NCBI GenBank assembly: GCA_900637135.1 | Contig: LR134353.1 | Location: 1,364,001 to 1,428,000, forward strand | DNA length: 64,000 bases | Direction: 5' to 3' | Source: Mycolicibacterium flavescens | GTDB lineage: Bacteria; Actinomycetota; Actinomycetes; Mycobacteriales; Mycobacteriaceae | Shown here: one piece after another, positions 9,448 to 17,532 of the stretch | Numbering within the stretch: position 1 is the stretch's first letter | How the letters are laid out: the number at the start of each line of letters is the position of its first letter | Notes under the pieces: generated by a model | Told to the model about the DNA's origin: nothing | What the model saw: only the letters and a program-made list of their open reading frames with translations | Databases searched by the model: none | Translations under genes and position numbers: made by a program

Positions 9448-9939
9448 ATGTCTGTGACCGACGAATATCTGAAGAACAACGAGGAGTACGCGAAGACGTT
9501 CTCCGGTCCGCTGCCCCTGCCGCCGAGCAAGCACGTCGCGGTGGTGGCGTGCATGGACGCCCGTCTCGACGTCTACCGGATTCTCGGTCTGGGCGACGGT
9601 GAGGCCCACGTCATCCGCAACGCCGGCGGCGTCATCACCGACGACGAGATCCGCTCGCTGGCCATCAGCCAGCGGCTGCTCGGCACTAAAGAGATCATCC
9701 TGATCCACCACACCGACTGCGGCATGCTGACCTTCACCGACGACGGTTTCAAACAGCAGATCCAGGACGAGATCGGCATCAAGCCCGAGTGGGCGGCCGA
9801 GTCGTTCATCGACCTCGAGGTGGACGTGCGGCAGTCACTGCGACGAATCGAGGCGAGCCCGTTCGTCACCAAGCACGAGTCGCTGCGCGGTTTCATCTTC
9901 GACGTAGCGACCGGCCGGCTCACCGAAGTCACCCCGTAG
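9448..9939 (+). CDS. canA: Beta-class carbonic anhydrase
   Basis: A 163-residue zinc enzyme interconverting CO2 and bicarbonate in the cytoplasm. The zinc ligands are Cys35 in CMDAR, His88 and Cys91 in HHTDCG, and Asp37-Arg39 forms the catalytic dyad. Length and gene neighbourhood (between oppB and cysD) match Rv1284. ATG 9448 gives that length; an upstream in-frame ATG at 9409 would add 13 poorly conserved residues (GLFSGARLYGRR). Possible -10 sequence TTATAT lies just upstream. Confidence 0.93.
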   Translation: MSVTDEYLKNNEEYAKTFSGPLPLPPSKHVAVVACMDARLDVYRILGLGDGEAHVIRNAGGVITDDEIRSLAISQRLLGTKEIILIHHTDCGMLTFTDDGFKQQIQDEIGIKPEWAAESFIDLEVDVRQSLRRIEASPFVTKHESLRGFIFDVATGRLTEVTP

Positions 9940-9956
9940 CCCCTTTTTTCACTGCC

Positions 9957-10015
9957 GCGAGCGACCGTGTCTGTACACGAAACGCCGCCCAAATTCCGGC
10001 ATTTTGCGGTCGCTC
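9957..10015. repeat. Intergenic palindromic repeat, copy 1
   Basis: A roughly 58-bp imperfect palindrome in the gap between canA and the thioesterase gene. Its outer arms are GAGCGACCG (9959-9967) and CGGTCGCTC (10007-10015), an exact 9-bp match. The interior reads CGTGTCTG...ACGCCGCC...AAATT. The reverse complement of 10515-10575 shares the same order of blocks. It could serve as a terminator for the convergent genes; the two copies suggest a dispersed repeat family. Confidence 0.6.
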
Positions 10016-10033
10016 ACCGCTCGCGAGGGACCG

Positions 10034-10459
10034 CTAACCGACCTTGTAGGTCGCGATCGCCTTCGCCACGGCATCGCCGTCGGCGGTCACGACGTCGACC
10101 TCGCAGTTCACCAACGTCTTGCCTCGCCGCAGCACCCGCCCGATGGCGACCAGGTCACAGGCGCGAGCGGGCGCCAGGAACTGCATCGACATCGACGTGG
10201 TGACCCCGCGCAGTGACTCCGGCACCTCGGCTTGCGACCACGCCGCGGCCATCACCGCGACGTCCGCCAACGCCGCAATCGCGCCGCCGTGCACCATGTC
10301 GCCGACGGTCACGTTCGATTCATCCCACGGCAGTCGCAATCGGATCGCGTCGCCGTCGAGTCGCTCGGCGACGACGCCGAGTTTGGCGACGAACGGGGAC
10401 TGCGGGATGAACTGCGCCATGACATCGGCACCCGTCCGGGGCGGGGAAGTGGTGGTCAT
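10034..10459 (-). CDS. Hotdog-fold PaaI-type thioesterase
   Basis: A 141-residue acyl-CoA thioesterase-like protein. The hotdog core is visible from GDAIRLRLPWDESNVTVGDMVHGGAIAALADVAVMAA, with the family motif HGGAIAALADVA carrying the catalytic acidic residue on the central helix. A beta-sheet tail follows (FLAPARACDLVAIGRVLRRGK, VDVVTADGDAVAKAIATYKV). ATG 10459 is used; the frame stays open upstream but with non-protein-like composition. The substrate is not predictable. Confidence 0.85.
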   Translation of the reverse strand: MTTTSPPRTGADVMAQFIPQSPFVAKLGVVAERLDGDAIRLRLPWDESNVTVGDMVHGGAIAALADVAVMAAAWSQAEVPESLRGVTTSMSMQFLAPARACDLVAIGRVLRRGKTLVNCEVDVVTADGDAVAKAIATYKVG

Positions 10460-10512
10460 GGGTCGAGTATCGGCACTGGGCGTGTCGAAGCAATTACCTC
10501 GCGGGTAAGCGT

Positions 10513-10594
10513 TGAGCGCACGCTCGCGGCCCCTTGAGCGCGGCCAAACTGTCGACTTTTGGCGGCGTGTCCTGGGCAAACACGCACGCTCGCG
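10513..10594. repeat. Intergenic palindromic repeat, copy 2
   Basis: Read on the minus strand this contains GCGAGCGTGCGTGTTTG, then ACACGCCGCC, AAAA and GCGCTC. That is the same block order as 9957-10015 (GCGAGCGACCGTGTCTG, AACGCCGCC, CAAA, CGCTC). A second GCGAGCGTGCGCTC follows on the minus strand. It lies between the thioesterase start and the cysD promoter, so it is not simply a terminator there. Confidence 0.55.
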
Positions 10595-10653
10595 CCACGA
10601 AGGGGAGGTGCGGGGGGAGGCACGAAAGGGAAGCGGGGCACCGACCGGTCGCG

Positions 10654-10683
10654 TTGACACTCCGGGCGGCAGCGGTGTCTAAT
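10654..10683 (+). promoter_or_regulatory. Sigma-A-type promoter of the cys operon
   Basis: TTGACA at 10654-10659 and TCTAAT at 10678-10683 are 18 bases apart. Immediately downstream is an interrupted palindrome, AATGATC (10691-10697) and GGTCATT (10706-10712), in the predicted initial transcribed region. This is a plausible operator for sulfur-responsive control; the Rrf2-family gene at 16609 is one candidate regulator (inference). Confidence 0.65.
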
Positions 10684-10732
10684 ATCGGGTAATGATCGTA
10701 AATATGGTCATTCCTACCAACTTTACGAGGAA

Positions 10733-11662
10733 ATGATGACGGTCACGAGCGAACAGCTCAACGCGGGGCGCTACGAGCTCAGCCATCTGCGGTCCCTGGA
10801 AGCCGAAGCCATCCACATCATCCGTGAGGTCGCCGCCGAGTTCGAGCGGCCGGTGCTGCTGTTCTCCGGCGGCAAAGACTCCATCGTGATGCTGCATCTG
10901 GCGCTCAAGGCGTTCCGCCCGGGCCGGCTGCCGTTCCCGGTCATGCACGTCGACACCGGACACAACTTCGACGAGGTGCTGCAGACCCGCGATGAGCTCG
11001 TCGAGGAGTTCGGTGTTCGGCTGGTCGTGGCCAAGGTGCAAGACGATATCGACGCCGGCCGCGTGGTCGAGACGATCCCGTCGCGCAACCCGCTGCAGAC
11101 GGTGACCCTGTTGCGCGCGATCCGCGAGAACAAGTTCGACGCCGCGTTCGGCGGCGCCCGCCGCGACGAGGAAAAGGCACGCGCCAAGGAGCGGGTGTTC
11201 TCCTTCCGCGACGAGTTCGGCCAATGGGATCCGAAGGCCCAGCGGCCCGAGCTGTGGAACCTCTACAACGGCCGCCACCACAAGGGCGAGCACATCCGCG
11301 TGTTCCCGCTGTCGAACTGGACCGAATTCGACATCTGGTCCTACATCGGCGCCGAGAAGATCAAGCTGCCGTCGATCTACTACGCCCACCGCCGCAAGGT
11401 GTTCGAGCGCGACGGCATGCTGCTGGCCGTGCACAAGTACCTGCAGCCCCGCAAGGACGAGGAGATCGTCGAGAAGACCGTCCGGTTCCGCACCGTCGGC
11501 GACGTCACCTGCACCGGCTGCGTGGAGTCGCACGCCGCAACGGTTTCCGAGGTCATCGCCGAGACGGCGGTGTCGCGGCTCACCGAACGCGGCGCCACCC
11601 GAGCCGACGACCGCATCTCCGAGGCCGGTATGGAAGACCGTAAGCGAGAGGGCTACTTCTGA
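10733..11662 (+). CDS. cysD: Sulfate adenylyltransferase subunit 2
   Basis: The 309-residue small subunit of ATP sulfurylase. It transfers AMP from ATP to sulfate to form adenosine 5'-phosphosulfate, with CysN GTP hydrolysis driving the reaction. The PP-loop SGGKDS is at 45-50, and the family blocks FGGARRDEEKARAKER and RFRTVGDVTCTGCVES are intact. ATG 10733 and 10736 are both possible, with GAGG just upstream. Its TGA overlaps the cysNC ATG by one base, so the subunits are translationally coupled. Orthologue of Rv1285. Confidence 0.96.
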   Translation: MMTVTSEQLNAGRYELSHLRSLEAEAIHIIREVAAEFERPVLLFSGGKDSIVMLHLALKAFRPGRLPFPVMHVDTGHNFDEVLQTRDELVEEFGVRLVVAKVQDDIDAGRVVETIPSRNPLQTVTLLRAIRENKFDAAFGGARRDEEKARAKERVFSFRDEFGQWDPKAQRPELWNLYNGRHHKGEHIRVFPLSNWTEFDIWSYIGAEKIKLPSIYYAHRRKVFERDGMLLAVHKYLQPRKDEEIVEKTVRFRTVGDVTCTGCVESHAATVSEVIAETAVSRLTERGATRADDRISEAGMEDRKREGYF

Positions 11663-13554
11663 TGACTCGCACCACCGAGCGGCCCACCACCCGGCCCACC
11701 ACCCGGCCCGCCGCGACGCTGCTGCGGATCGCCACCGCGGGTTCCGTCGACGACGGCAAGTCGACCCTCATCGGACGGCTGCTGTTCGACTCCAAGGCCG
11801 TCATGGAAGACCAACTGGCCTCTGTCGAGCGGACTTCCAAGGAACGCGGTCACGACTACACCGACCTGGCGCTGGTGACCGACGGCCTGCGGGCCGAGCG
11901 TGAGCAGGGCATCACGATCGACGTCGCCTACCGTTACTTCGCAACGCCCAAGCGCAAATTCATCATCGCCGACACCCCGGGCCACATCCAGTACACCCGC
12001 AACATGGTGACCGGTACGTCCACCGCGCAATTGGCGATCGTCCTGGTCGACGCGCGCCACGGCCTGCTCGAGCAGTCGCGGCGCCACGCGTTCCTCGCAT
12101 CGCTGCTCGGCATTCGGCACATCGTGCTCGCGGTGAACAAGATGGACCTGATCGATTGGGACAGAGAGCGTTTCGAGAAGATCCGCGACGACTTTCATAA
12201 CTTCGCCGCCCGCTTGGACATCCACGACGTGACGACGATCCCACTGTCGGCACTCAACGGCGACAACGTCGTCACCAAATCCGACAACACCCCGTGGTAC
12301 GAGGGCCCGCCGCTGCTGAACCACCTCGAAGAGGTCTACATCGCCGGCGACCGCAACCTCGTCGACGTGCGATTCCCGGTTCAGTACGTGATCCGCCCGC
12401 AATCCCTGGAACATCACGACCACCGCAGCTATGCGGGCACCGTCGCCGGCGGCGTGATGAAGGTCGGCGACGAGGTCGTCGTGCTTCCCGCGGGCCTGAC
12501 GTCACGGATCGCGGCGATCGAGGGGCCCAGCGGCCCGATCAATGAGGCCTTTCCTCCGATGGCGGTGGCGATCAGCCTCACCGACGACATCGACATCTCG
12601 CGCGGCGATCTCATCGCACGTCCGAACAACCAGCCGCGGGTGGCGCAGGAGTTCGATGCCACCGTCTGCTGGATGGCCGACGGCTCCGCGCTGGAACCCG
12701 GCCGCGACTACGTCATCAAGCACACCACCCGCACCACGCGGACGCGGGTCACGGCGCTGGACTACCGCCTCGACGTCAACACGCTGCACCGGGACAAGGA
12801 CGTCACCGCGCTCAAACTCAATGAGCTGGGCCGCATCTCGCTGCGCACACAACAGCCGCTGCTGCTCGACGAGTACAGCCGCAACGCGACCACCGGCTCG
12901 TTCATCCTCATCGACCCGAACACCAACGGCACGGTCGCCGCCGGCATGATCCTGCCGCAGGTGACCGCCCGCACCTCGAGCCCCAACACCGTCCGGCACG
13001 AGTCGCTGTGCAAGGCCGAGGACCGGCTGAGCAAGGGCAGGACCGTGTGGTTCACCGGCCTGTCGGGCTCCGGCAAGTCGTCGGTGGCGATGCTCGTCGA
13101 GCAGAAACTGATCGAAAAGGGCGTTCCCGCCTATGTTCTCGACGGCGACAACCTGCGTCACGGTCTCAACGCCGACCTCGGTTTCTCGATGGCCGACCGC
13201 GCCGAGAACCAGCGCAGGCTGGCCCACGTCGCGGCGATCCTCGCCGACTCCGGACAGGTAGTGCTGGTGCCCGCGATCAGCCCACTCGAGGAGCACCGGG
13301 CCCTGGCTCGAAAGGTCACCACCGAGGCCGGGCTCGACTTCTTCGAGGTGTTCTGCGACACCCCGCTGGAGGACTGTGAGCGACGCGATCCGAAGGGCTT
13401 GTACGCCAAGGCCCGTGCTGGTGACATCACCCACTTCACCGGCATCGACAGCCCTTACCAGCGGCCGAAGAATCCTGACCTGCGCCTGACACCCGAACGC
13501 GATCCCGAGGACCTGGCTCAGATGGTGATCGCACTGCTGGAAAGTCGGCAGTGA
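11662..13554 (+). CDS. cysNC: Bifunctional sulfate adenylyltransferase GTPase / APS kinase
   Basis: A 630-residue fusion. The N-terminal part is an EF-Tu-like GTPase (P-loop GSVDDGKST at 27-35, switch DTPGH, NKMD) that energises CysD. Two beta-barrel domains follow. The C-terminal about 180 residues form APS kinase (Walker A GLSGSGKS near 465, then LDGDNLRHGLN), which phosphorylates APS to PAPS. It therefore channels sulfate to the activated form used by sulfotransferases and reductases. A repetitive N-terminus (RPTTRPTTRP) is unusual but short. Confidence 0.96.
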   Translation: MTRTTERPTTRPTTRPAATLLRIATAGSVDDGKSTLIGRLLFDSKAVMEDQLASVERTSKERGHDYTDLALVTDGLRAEREQGITIDVAYRYFATPKRKFIIADTPGHIQYTRNMVTGTSTAQLAIVLVDARHGLLEQSRRHAFLASLLGIRHIVLAVNKMDLIDWDRERFEKIRDDFHNFAARLDIHDVTTIPLSALNGDNVVTKSDNTPWYEGPPLLNHLEEVYIAGDRNLVDVRFPVQYVIRPQSLEHHDHRSYAGTVAGGVMKVGDEVVVLPAGLTSRIAAIEGPSGPINEAFPPMAVAISLTDDIDISRGDLIARPNNQPRVAQEFDATVCWMADGSALEPGRDYVIKHTTRTTRTRVTALDYRLDVNTLHRDKDVTALKLNELGRISLRTQQPLLLDEYSRNATTGSFILIDPNTNGTVAAGMILPQVTARTSSPNTVRHESLCKAEDRLSKGRTVWFTGLSGSGKSSVAMLVEQKLIEKGVPAYVLDGDNLRHGLNADLGFSMADRAENQRRLAHVAAILADSGQVVLVPAISPLEEHRALARKVTTEAGLDFFEVFCDTPLEDCERRDPKGLYAKARAGDITHFTGIDSPYQRPKNPDLRLTPERDPEDLAQMVIALLESRQ

Positions 13555-14285
13555 GCGATCATGATCTCGCCGCCCGGCTGGCCACGGCGGCCGGAAAGCT
13601 TCTGCTCGACGTCCGGGACGAGCTCGCTGACGCGACCGCCGCTGAGCGAAAGGCTGCCGGGGACAAACGCTCCCACGATTTCCTGACCGAAGCGCTGGCG
13701 ACGGAGCGCCCAGACGACGCGGTGCTGTCGGAGGAGGGCGCCGACGACCCGGTGCGCCTGACCGCCGAACGTGTCTGGATCGTCGACCCCCTCGACGGCA
13801 CCCGGGAATTCTCCGAACTCGGACGCGACGACTGGGCGGTGCACGTTGCCCTTTGGCAGGCAGGAGGACTGGTAGCCGGGGCCGTTGCGCTCCCGGCGCA
13901 GGGCATGACGCTGGCCACCCCGACGGTCACGCCGCCCCCGCCGAAACCCGAGACGCCCCGAATCGTTGTGTCGCGCACGCGGCCTCCGGCCATCGCGCTC
14001 GCGGTGCGCGACGCGCTGGGCGGCACGCTGGTCGACATGGGCTCTGCCGGAGCGAAGGTCGCCTCTGTCGTGCAGGGACGCTCGGATGTCTATGTGCATG
14101 CGGGAGGCCAGTACGAGTGGGACTCGGCAGCCCCCGTCGCCGTCGCCCGCGCCGCCGGGCTGCACACCTCACGAATCGACGGCTCGCCGCTGTCCTACAA
14201 CCGCCGCGATCCGCTACTGCCCGACTTGGTGGTGTGCCGGCCCGAACTGGCCGACGCGGTGCTGCGGGTCACCGCGGCTGACTAG
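13551..14285 (+). CDS. cysQ: 3'(2'),5'-bisphosphate nucleotidase, CysQ family
   Basis: A 244-residue inositol-monophosphatase-superfamily enzyme expected to hydrolyse 3'-phosphoadenosine 5'-phosphate to AMP. The metal-binding motifs are EE at 61-62, DPLDGT at 79-84 and the C-terminal EWDSAAP near 189. GTG 13551 overlaps the cysNC stop (GTGA), so it is the third gene of the operon. PAP is the inhibitory by-product of PAPS use, which explains the linkage. In H37Rv the CysQ gene is Rv2131c, away from cysDNC, so the arrangement differs. Confidence 0.88.
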   Translation: MSDHDLAARLATAAGKLLLDVRDELADATAAERKAAGDKRSHDFLTEALATERPDDAVLSEEGADDPVRLTAERVWIVDPLDGTREFSELGRDDWAVHVALWQAGGLVAGAVALPAQGMTLATPTVTPPPPKPETPRIVVSRTRPPAIALAVRDALGGTLVDMGSAGAKVASVVQGRSDVYVHAGGQYEWDSAAPVAVARAAGLHTSRIDGSPLSYNRRDPLLPDLVVCRPELADAVLRVTAAD

Positions 14286-14320
14286 CCCGAAACCCAGCCC
14301 GAAAACCCAGCCCGAAACCC
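14284..14320. repeat. Three tandem 12-13-bp repeats
   Basis: AGCCCGAAACCC at 14284-14295, AGCCCGAAAACCC at 14296-14308 and AGCCCGAAACCC at 14309-14320 lie head to tail. They fill the gap between the convergent cysQ and sulfotransferase genes; the last unit abuts the sulfotransferase stop codon. Copy number may vary between strains. Confidence 0.7.
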
Positions 14321-15528
14321 TAGTCCAGGAATGCAAACCGTTCCCGGATCTCATCGGGCACCAGCCCGAACTCCTCCGGGGAGTAACGGTGCAGGCCCTT
14401 CGCGTCGCGAAGATTGGCGCGGTTGTACTGATCGACGAATGCGTCGAGATCGTCGGGTGGTGCCATTCCGGCAGCTGAATAGATTTGCTCCAGCGCTGTT
14501 TTCGGTGACGACACCAAGTCTCGGTAGTCGATGTCGACGAACGTGGCCGCATGCGCCGGCGTCCGGTCGCGCACCTCGAGGGCACGCCGGAACCACAGCT
14601 CGCTCTGCGTGACCTGCTGGCGGCCCACCTCGAACGCGTCGACATCGTCGCTGTAGGTGCTGCGGTACACCGCGAACAGGCTTGCACCCGAGGTCAGCGT
14701 CGACACGATGTCGCGGTGGATCTGCACCACCACCAGCCCCCGAAACGTCTCGATCAAGTGGTCCAACTCGGCGGTGTGCGCGGGAGCCTTGAGCACGAAT
14801 CGACGGTCGTCGTGGCGGGCCAGCAGTTGCAGTATCTCTCGGTAGCGTGCGTAGGGCGCGGTGAAGTCCTGCGCGGCAAGCCAATCGGCGTAGCCTGGCA
14901 GCCGCATCATCGACGTGAAACCCCAGTTGCGCAGATCGGTGCCCATGGCAAGCACGCACTCCTCGGGCAACGATGGGCCGGACGGATGCACGATCGCCAT
15001 GTCCGGGTTGAGCGTATGCAGCAACTGGCTGGCCGTCGCGCCCACCTCGACGGGGTTGGGACGGTCGGGGCCGACGAACAGCCAGGGCGATACCAATTCG
15101 GCCGGAAGCGGTGCGTGCAGACGAGGGTCGGTGCCCAGCAGGCGGAACAGAAACGTCGTGCCGGTGCGCCACCCGCCGATGATCACGATCGGCGGGGGCA
15201 ACGCGACGTCGCACAGATCGCGCCGCGCAGCACGGCACTGCGCAATCCGCGCACCCGCGAGCAGCCTTCCGGTCGCCGACTGCAGCGCCATCCGGATGCC
15301 GACGGCGTTGAGCCTGCCGTCCTGCTCGGCCGAGCCCAGGAAGGCGTCCAACCCGTCGGCCCATCCAGGCGCGAACTGCTCAGGGGTGTATTCGCCACGC
15401 CGGCACGCCCGTTCGACCACACGTTGCGCGTCGAACCGGTAACGGTGCGGATTCTCGGCCCGGTCTTTGGCGGCCTCGGTGTAGATCTGCTCGGCCACTT
15501 CGGTGCGCCGCGGCGGCCGCCACGTCAT
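14320..15528 (-). CDS. Sulfotransferase family protein
   Basis: A 402-residue PAPS-dependent sulfotransferase of the Sulfotransfer_3 type common in mycobacteria. The 5'-phosphosulfate-binding loop is GGWRTGTTFLFRLLG at about 118-132. The 3'-phosphate-binding region follows around VQIHRDIVSTLTSGASL, where R and S correspond to family contacts. The acceptor is unknown (lipid or carbohydrate in known relatives). The start overlaps the stop of the upstream DUF1214 gene by four bases. Placement beside cysDNC-cysQ ties it to PAPS supply and PAP removal. Confidence 0.88.
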   Translation of the reverse strand: MTWRPPRRTEVAEQIYTEAAKDRAENPHRYRFDAQRVVERACRRGEYTPEQFAPGWADGLDAFLGSAEQDGRLNAVGIRMALQSATGRLLAGARIAQCRAARRDLCDVALPPPIVIIGGWRTGTTFLFRLLGTDPRLHAPLPAELVSPWLFVGPDRPNPVEVGATASQLLHTLNPDMAIVHPSGPSLPEECVLAMGTDLRNWGFTSMMRLPGYADWLAAQDFTAPYARYREILQLLARHDDRRFVLKAPAHTAELDHLIETFRGLVVVQIHRDIVSTLTSGASLFAVYRSTYSDDVDAFEVGRQQVTQSELWFRRALEVRDRTPAHAATFVDIDYRDLVSSPKTALEQIYSAAGMAPPDDLDAFVDQYNRANLRDAKGLHRYSPEEFGLVPDEIRERFAFLD

Positions 15529-16553
15529 CGCAGCTCCTCCAGCCGGATCCGGCGCGCGGCGGGTAGTTCAGGTTCTCCGACGGGGTGGAGGAACCGCAGG
15601 ACGAACAGCCCGAAGGGCCGGCCCTCGGTGTCGAGCCAGTCGTAGCCGTCGACGCCCGGATTCTCCGCCGCGAGCACGAACCGAAACCTGCCGTCGGTCA
15701 GCGTGGTCGAGGCCGCGGTACGGGTGACGGTGCGGTGACGGTGGTCCAGGGAGTTGAGGAAGCGGTTGTACAGCACGATGTTCCAGTGCCGGCACGCCGG
15801 TACCGAGCCTTCGAGCACCAACGCCTCACCGTCGGCCAACTGCCACGCGCCGCGAACGTAGTGGATGCCCGGCTCGGTGAACGCCGCGCCCCCGGCCACC
15901 GCCGACCAGTGCCGCACGGCGTTCGGTGCTTTCAAGTCGGCGGCTGTCGACAGTTCGAAAACCTTGGGCACGTTGGCGATCACGGTGCCCAGCCGCGAGA
16001 GCGCGCGGTCCAGATCAGTGGGGGAAGGGGGTGTGTCGTCGGCGTCGAGTACCTCGATGTGGCACCAGCCGGGGCTTGCCGGATCCGAGCTGTGATGCGC
16101 ATAGCGCACCCACACCGACGACGACCCCGGCGGCAGGTCCGCCAGCGTGGCGGTGAACTTCCCGTCGGAGTCGATCTCCAGGTCGCCGGTCTGAAGGCGT
16201 GCGACCGCTGCCGCGTCGGCCACACCGGTCCCGCTGTACACCGTGATCGACTGGTACACCGAGTCTCCGACGTTGCCCGAGATTCGGTAGGTCCGGTCGT
16301 CGCGAATGTCGGTGATCCAATACCGGAAGTCGGGATTGTCCATGAAGAACTTCTCCCGCCACCCGTTGAACGGCACCAGTTCCGGACGATCGCGGTCGAC
16401 TTCGAGGCGGCCCAGCAGATTGTTGAGGGCCCGCGTCAGTGCCCGCTGGCCGTCGGCCTGTTCGCTCGGGTCGAGCCCTTCGGTGAACTCGGCCAGCATC
16501 TCCCCGGCCGTGCGCATCCCGTCGACCAGTGCCCGCCAACCCTCACCCGCCAT
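15525..16553 (-). CDS. DUF1214 domain protein
   Basis: A 342-residue protein from ATG 16553; an in-frame start 18 bp upstream is possible. The C-terminal DUF1214-type region contains [16 protein letters not shown] and ends [20 protein letters not shown], with an N-terminal domain holding [21 protein letters not shown]. Members are often next to sulfotransferases in mycobacterial genomes. No signal peptide or membrane helix is seen and the reaction is unknown. It is translationally coupled to the downstream sulfotransferase and diverges from the Rrf2 regulator. Confidence 0.75.
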   Translation of the reverse strand: MAGEGWRALVDGMRTAGEMLAEFTEGLDPSEQADGQRALTRALNNLLGRLEVDRDRPELVPFNGWREKFFMDNPDFRYWITDIRDDRTYRISGNVGDSVYQSITVYSGTGVADAAAVARLQTGDLEIDSDGKFTATLADLPPGSSSVWVRYAHHSSDPASPGWCHIEVLDADDTPPSPTDLDRALSRLGTVIANVPKVFELSTAADLKAPNAVRHWSAVAGGAAFTEPGIHYVRGAWQLADGEALVLEGSVPACRHWNIVLYNRFLNSLDHRHRTVTRTAASTTLTDGRFRFVLAAENPGVDGYDWLDTEGRPFGLFVLRFLHPVGEPELPAARRIRLEELR

Positions 16554-16608
16554 AGCTGCCGAACGTACCAACCGGGACGTGCACGCGGTCAGTGGCAGAA
16601 TCCTTCAG

Positions 16609-17085
16609 ATGCGTATGTCGGCCAAAGCGGAGTACGCCGTCCGCGCGATGGTGCAACTGGCCACCGCCGACGACGGTGTCCTCGTCACCACCGACGACCT
16701 GGCCAAGGCGCAGGGCATTCCTCCGCAGTTCCTCGTCGACATCCTGTCCGCTCTGCGCACCGATCGACTCGTGCGCAGCCACCGCGGCCGCGAAGGCGGC
16801 TACGAGTTGGCCCGCCCGGCGAAAGACATCAGCATCGCCGACGTGCTGCGCTGCATCGACGGTCCGCTGGCCAGCGTTCGTGACATCGGACTGGGAGATC
16901 TGCCCTATACGGGCCCGACGACGCCGCTGACCGATGTCTGGCGTGCACTGCGCGCAAGCATGCGATCGGTGCTCGAGCAGACGAGCATCGCCGACGTGGC
17001 CGCCGATGCGCTGCCCAAGCACGTCCGCAAGCTCGCCGACGACTACCGCGATCAGGAGACCAGGCGGGGACACTCGCTGAACTAG
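16609..17085 (+). CDS. Rrf2-family transcriptional regulator
   Basis: A 158-residue winged-helix regulator (about the length of Rv1287). The N-terminal HTH is [16 protein letters not shown]...[23 protein letters not shown], followed by the wing [14 protein letters not shown]. Only one Cys is present (LRCIDG), so the three-Cys cluster of IscR/NsrR is missing. An iron-sulfur sensor is therefore unlikely, and a CymR-like mode is more plausible. It diverges from the DUF1214-sulfotransferase pair. Control of sulfur genes is inference from position. Confidence 0.85.
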   Translation: MRMSAKAEYAVRAMVQLATADDGVLVTTDDLAKAQGIPPQFLVDILSALRTDRLVRSHRGREGGYELARPAKDISIADVLRCIDGPLASVRDIGLGDLPYTGPTTPLTDVWRALRASMRSVLEQTSIADVAADALPKHVRKLADDYRDQETRRGHSLN

Positions 17086-17100
17086 CGTCCTTGGCGCGGG

Positions 17101-17493
17101 TCAGTTCGCGCCGGAACCGTAGGGCCGGGTGATGATCTCGAGATAGTGGCCCGCCGGGTCCTGGAAGTAGACACCGCGACCGCCGTCGTTGTGGTTGATC
17201 TCGCCCGGGCGCATGCCCCGCGGATCTGCCCAGTGCTGCAGGCCCCGCGCCAGGACGCGGTCGTAGATCTCGGAGAACTCGTCCTCGGACACCAGGAATG
17301 CGTAGTGCTGCGGACGGATGTCCTCGTCCGCGCCGACCTGGGCGTAATCGAGGCTGGCGTCGTGCGCCAGGTCCACGACCAGAAAGTGGCCGAACTCCCT
17401 GGCAGGGGGCAACCCGAACAACTCGGTGAAGAACCGGGCCGATTCCTCGCGGTCTTTCGAGGCCACGATGGTGTGGTTGAACGTGATGGCCAT
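17101..17493 (-). CDS. VOC (glyoxalase/dioxygenase-fold) protein
   Basis: A 130-residue single-domain vicinal-oxygen-chelate protein with two beta-alpha-beta-beta-beta halves. The first metal-ligand region is FNHTIVASKDREESARFF; the second half ends GRGVYFQDPAGHYLEIITRPYG, where the terminal Glu is a usual ligand. The first-half His is present in NHTIV. This pattern fits a metal-dependent lyase or dioxygenase, or a resistance-type binding protein; the substrate cannot be inferred. It is convergent with the Rrf2 gene. Confidence 0.8.
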   Translation of the reverse strand: MAITFNHTIVASKDREESARFFTELFGLPPAREFGHFLVVDLAHDASLDYAQVGADEDIRPQHYAFLVSEDEFSEIYDRVLARGLQHWADPRGMRPGEINHNDGGRGVYFQDPAGHYLEIITRPYGSGAN

Positions 17494-17532
17494 ACCGATT
17501 CAGTCAACCACCGCGGTGGCGCGCCGACAACG

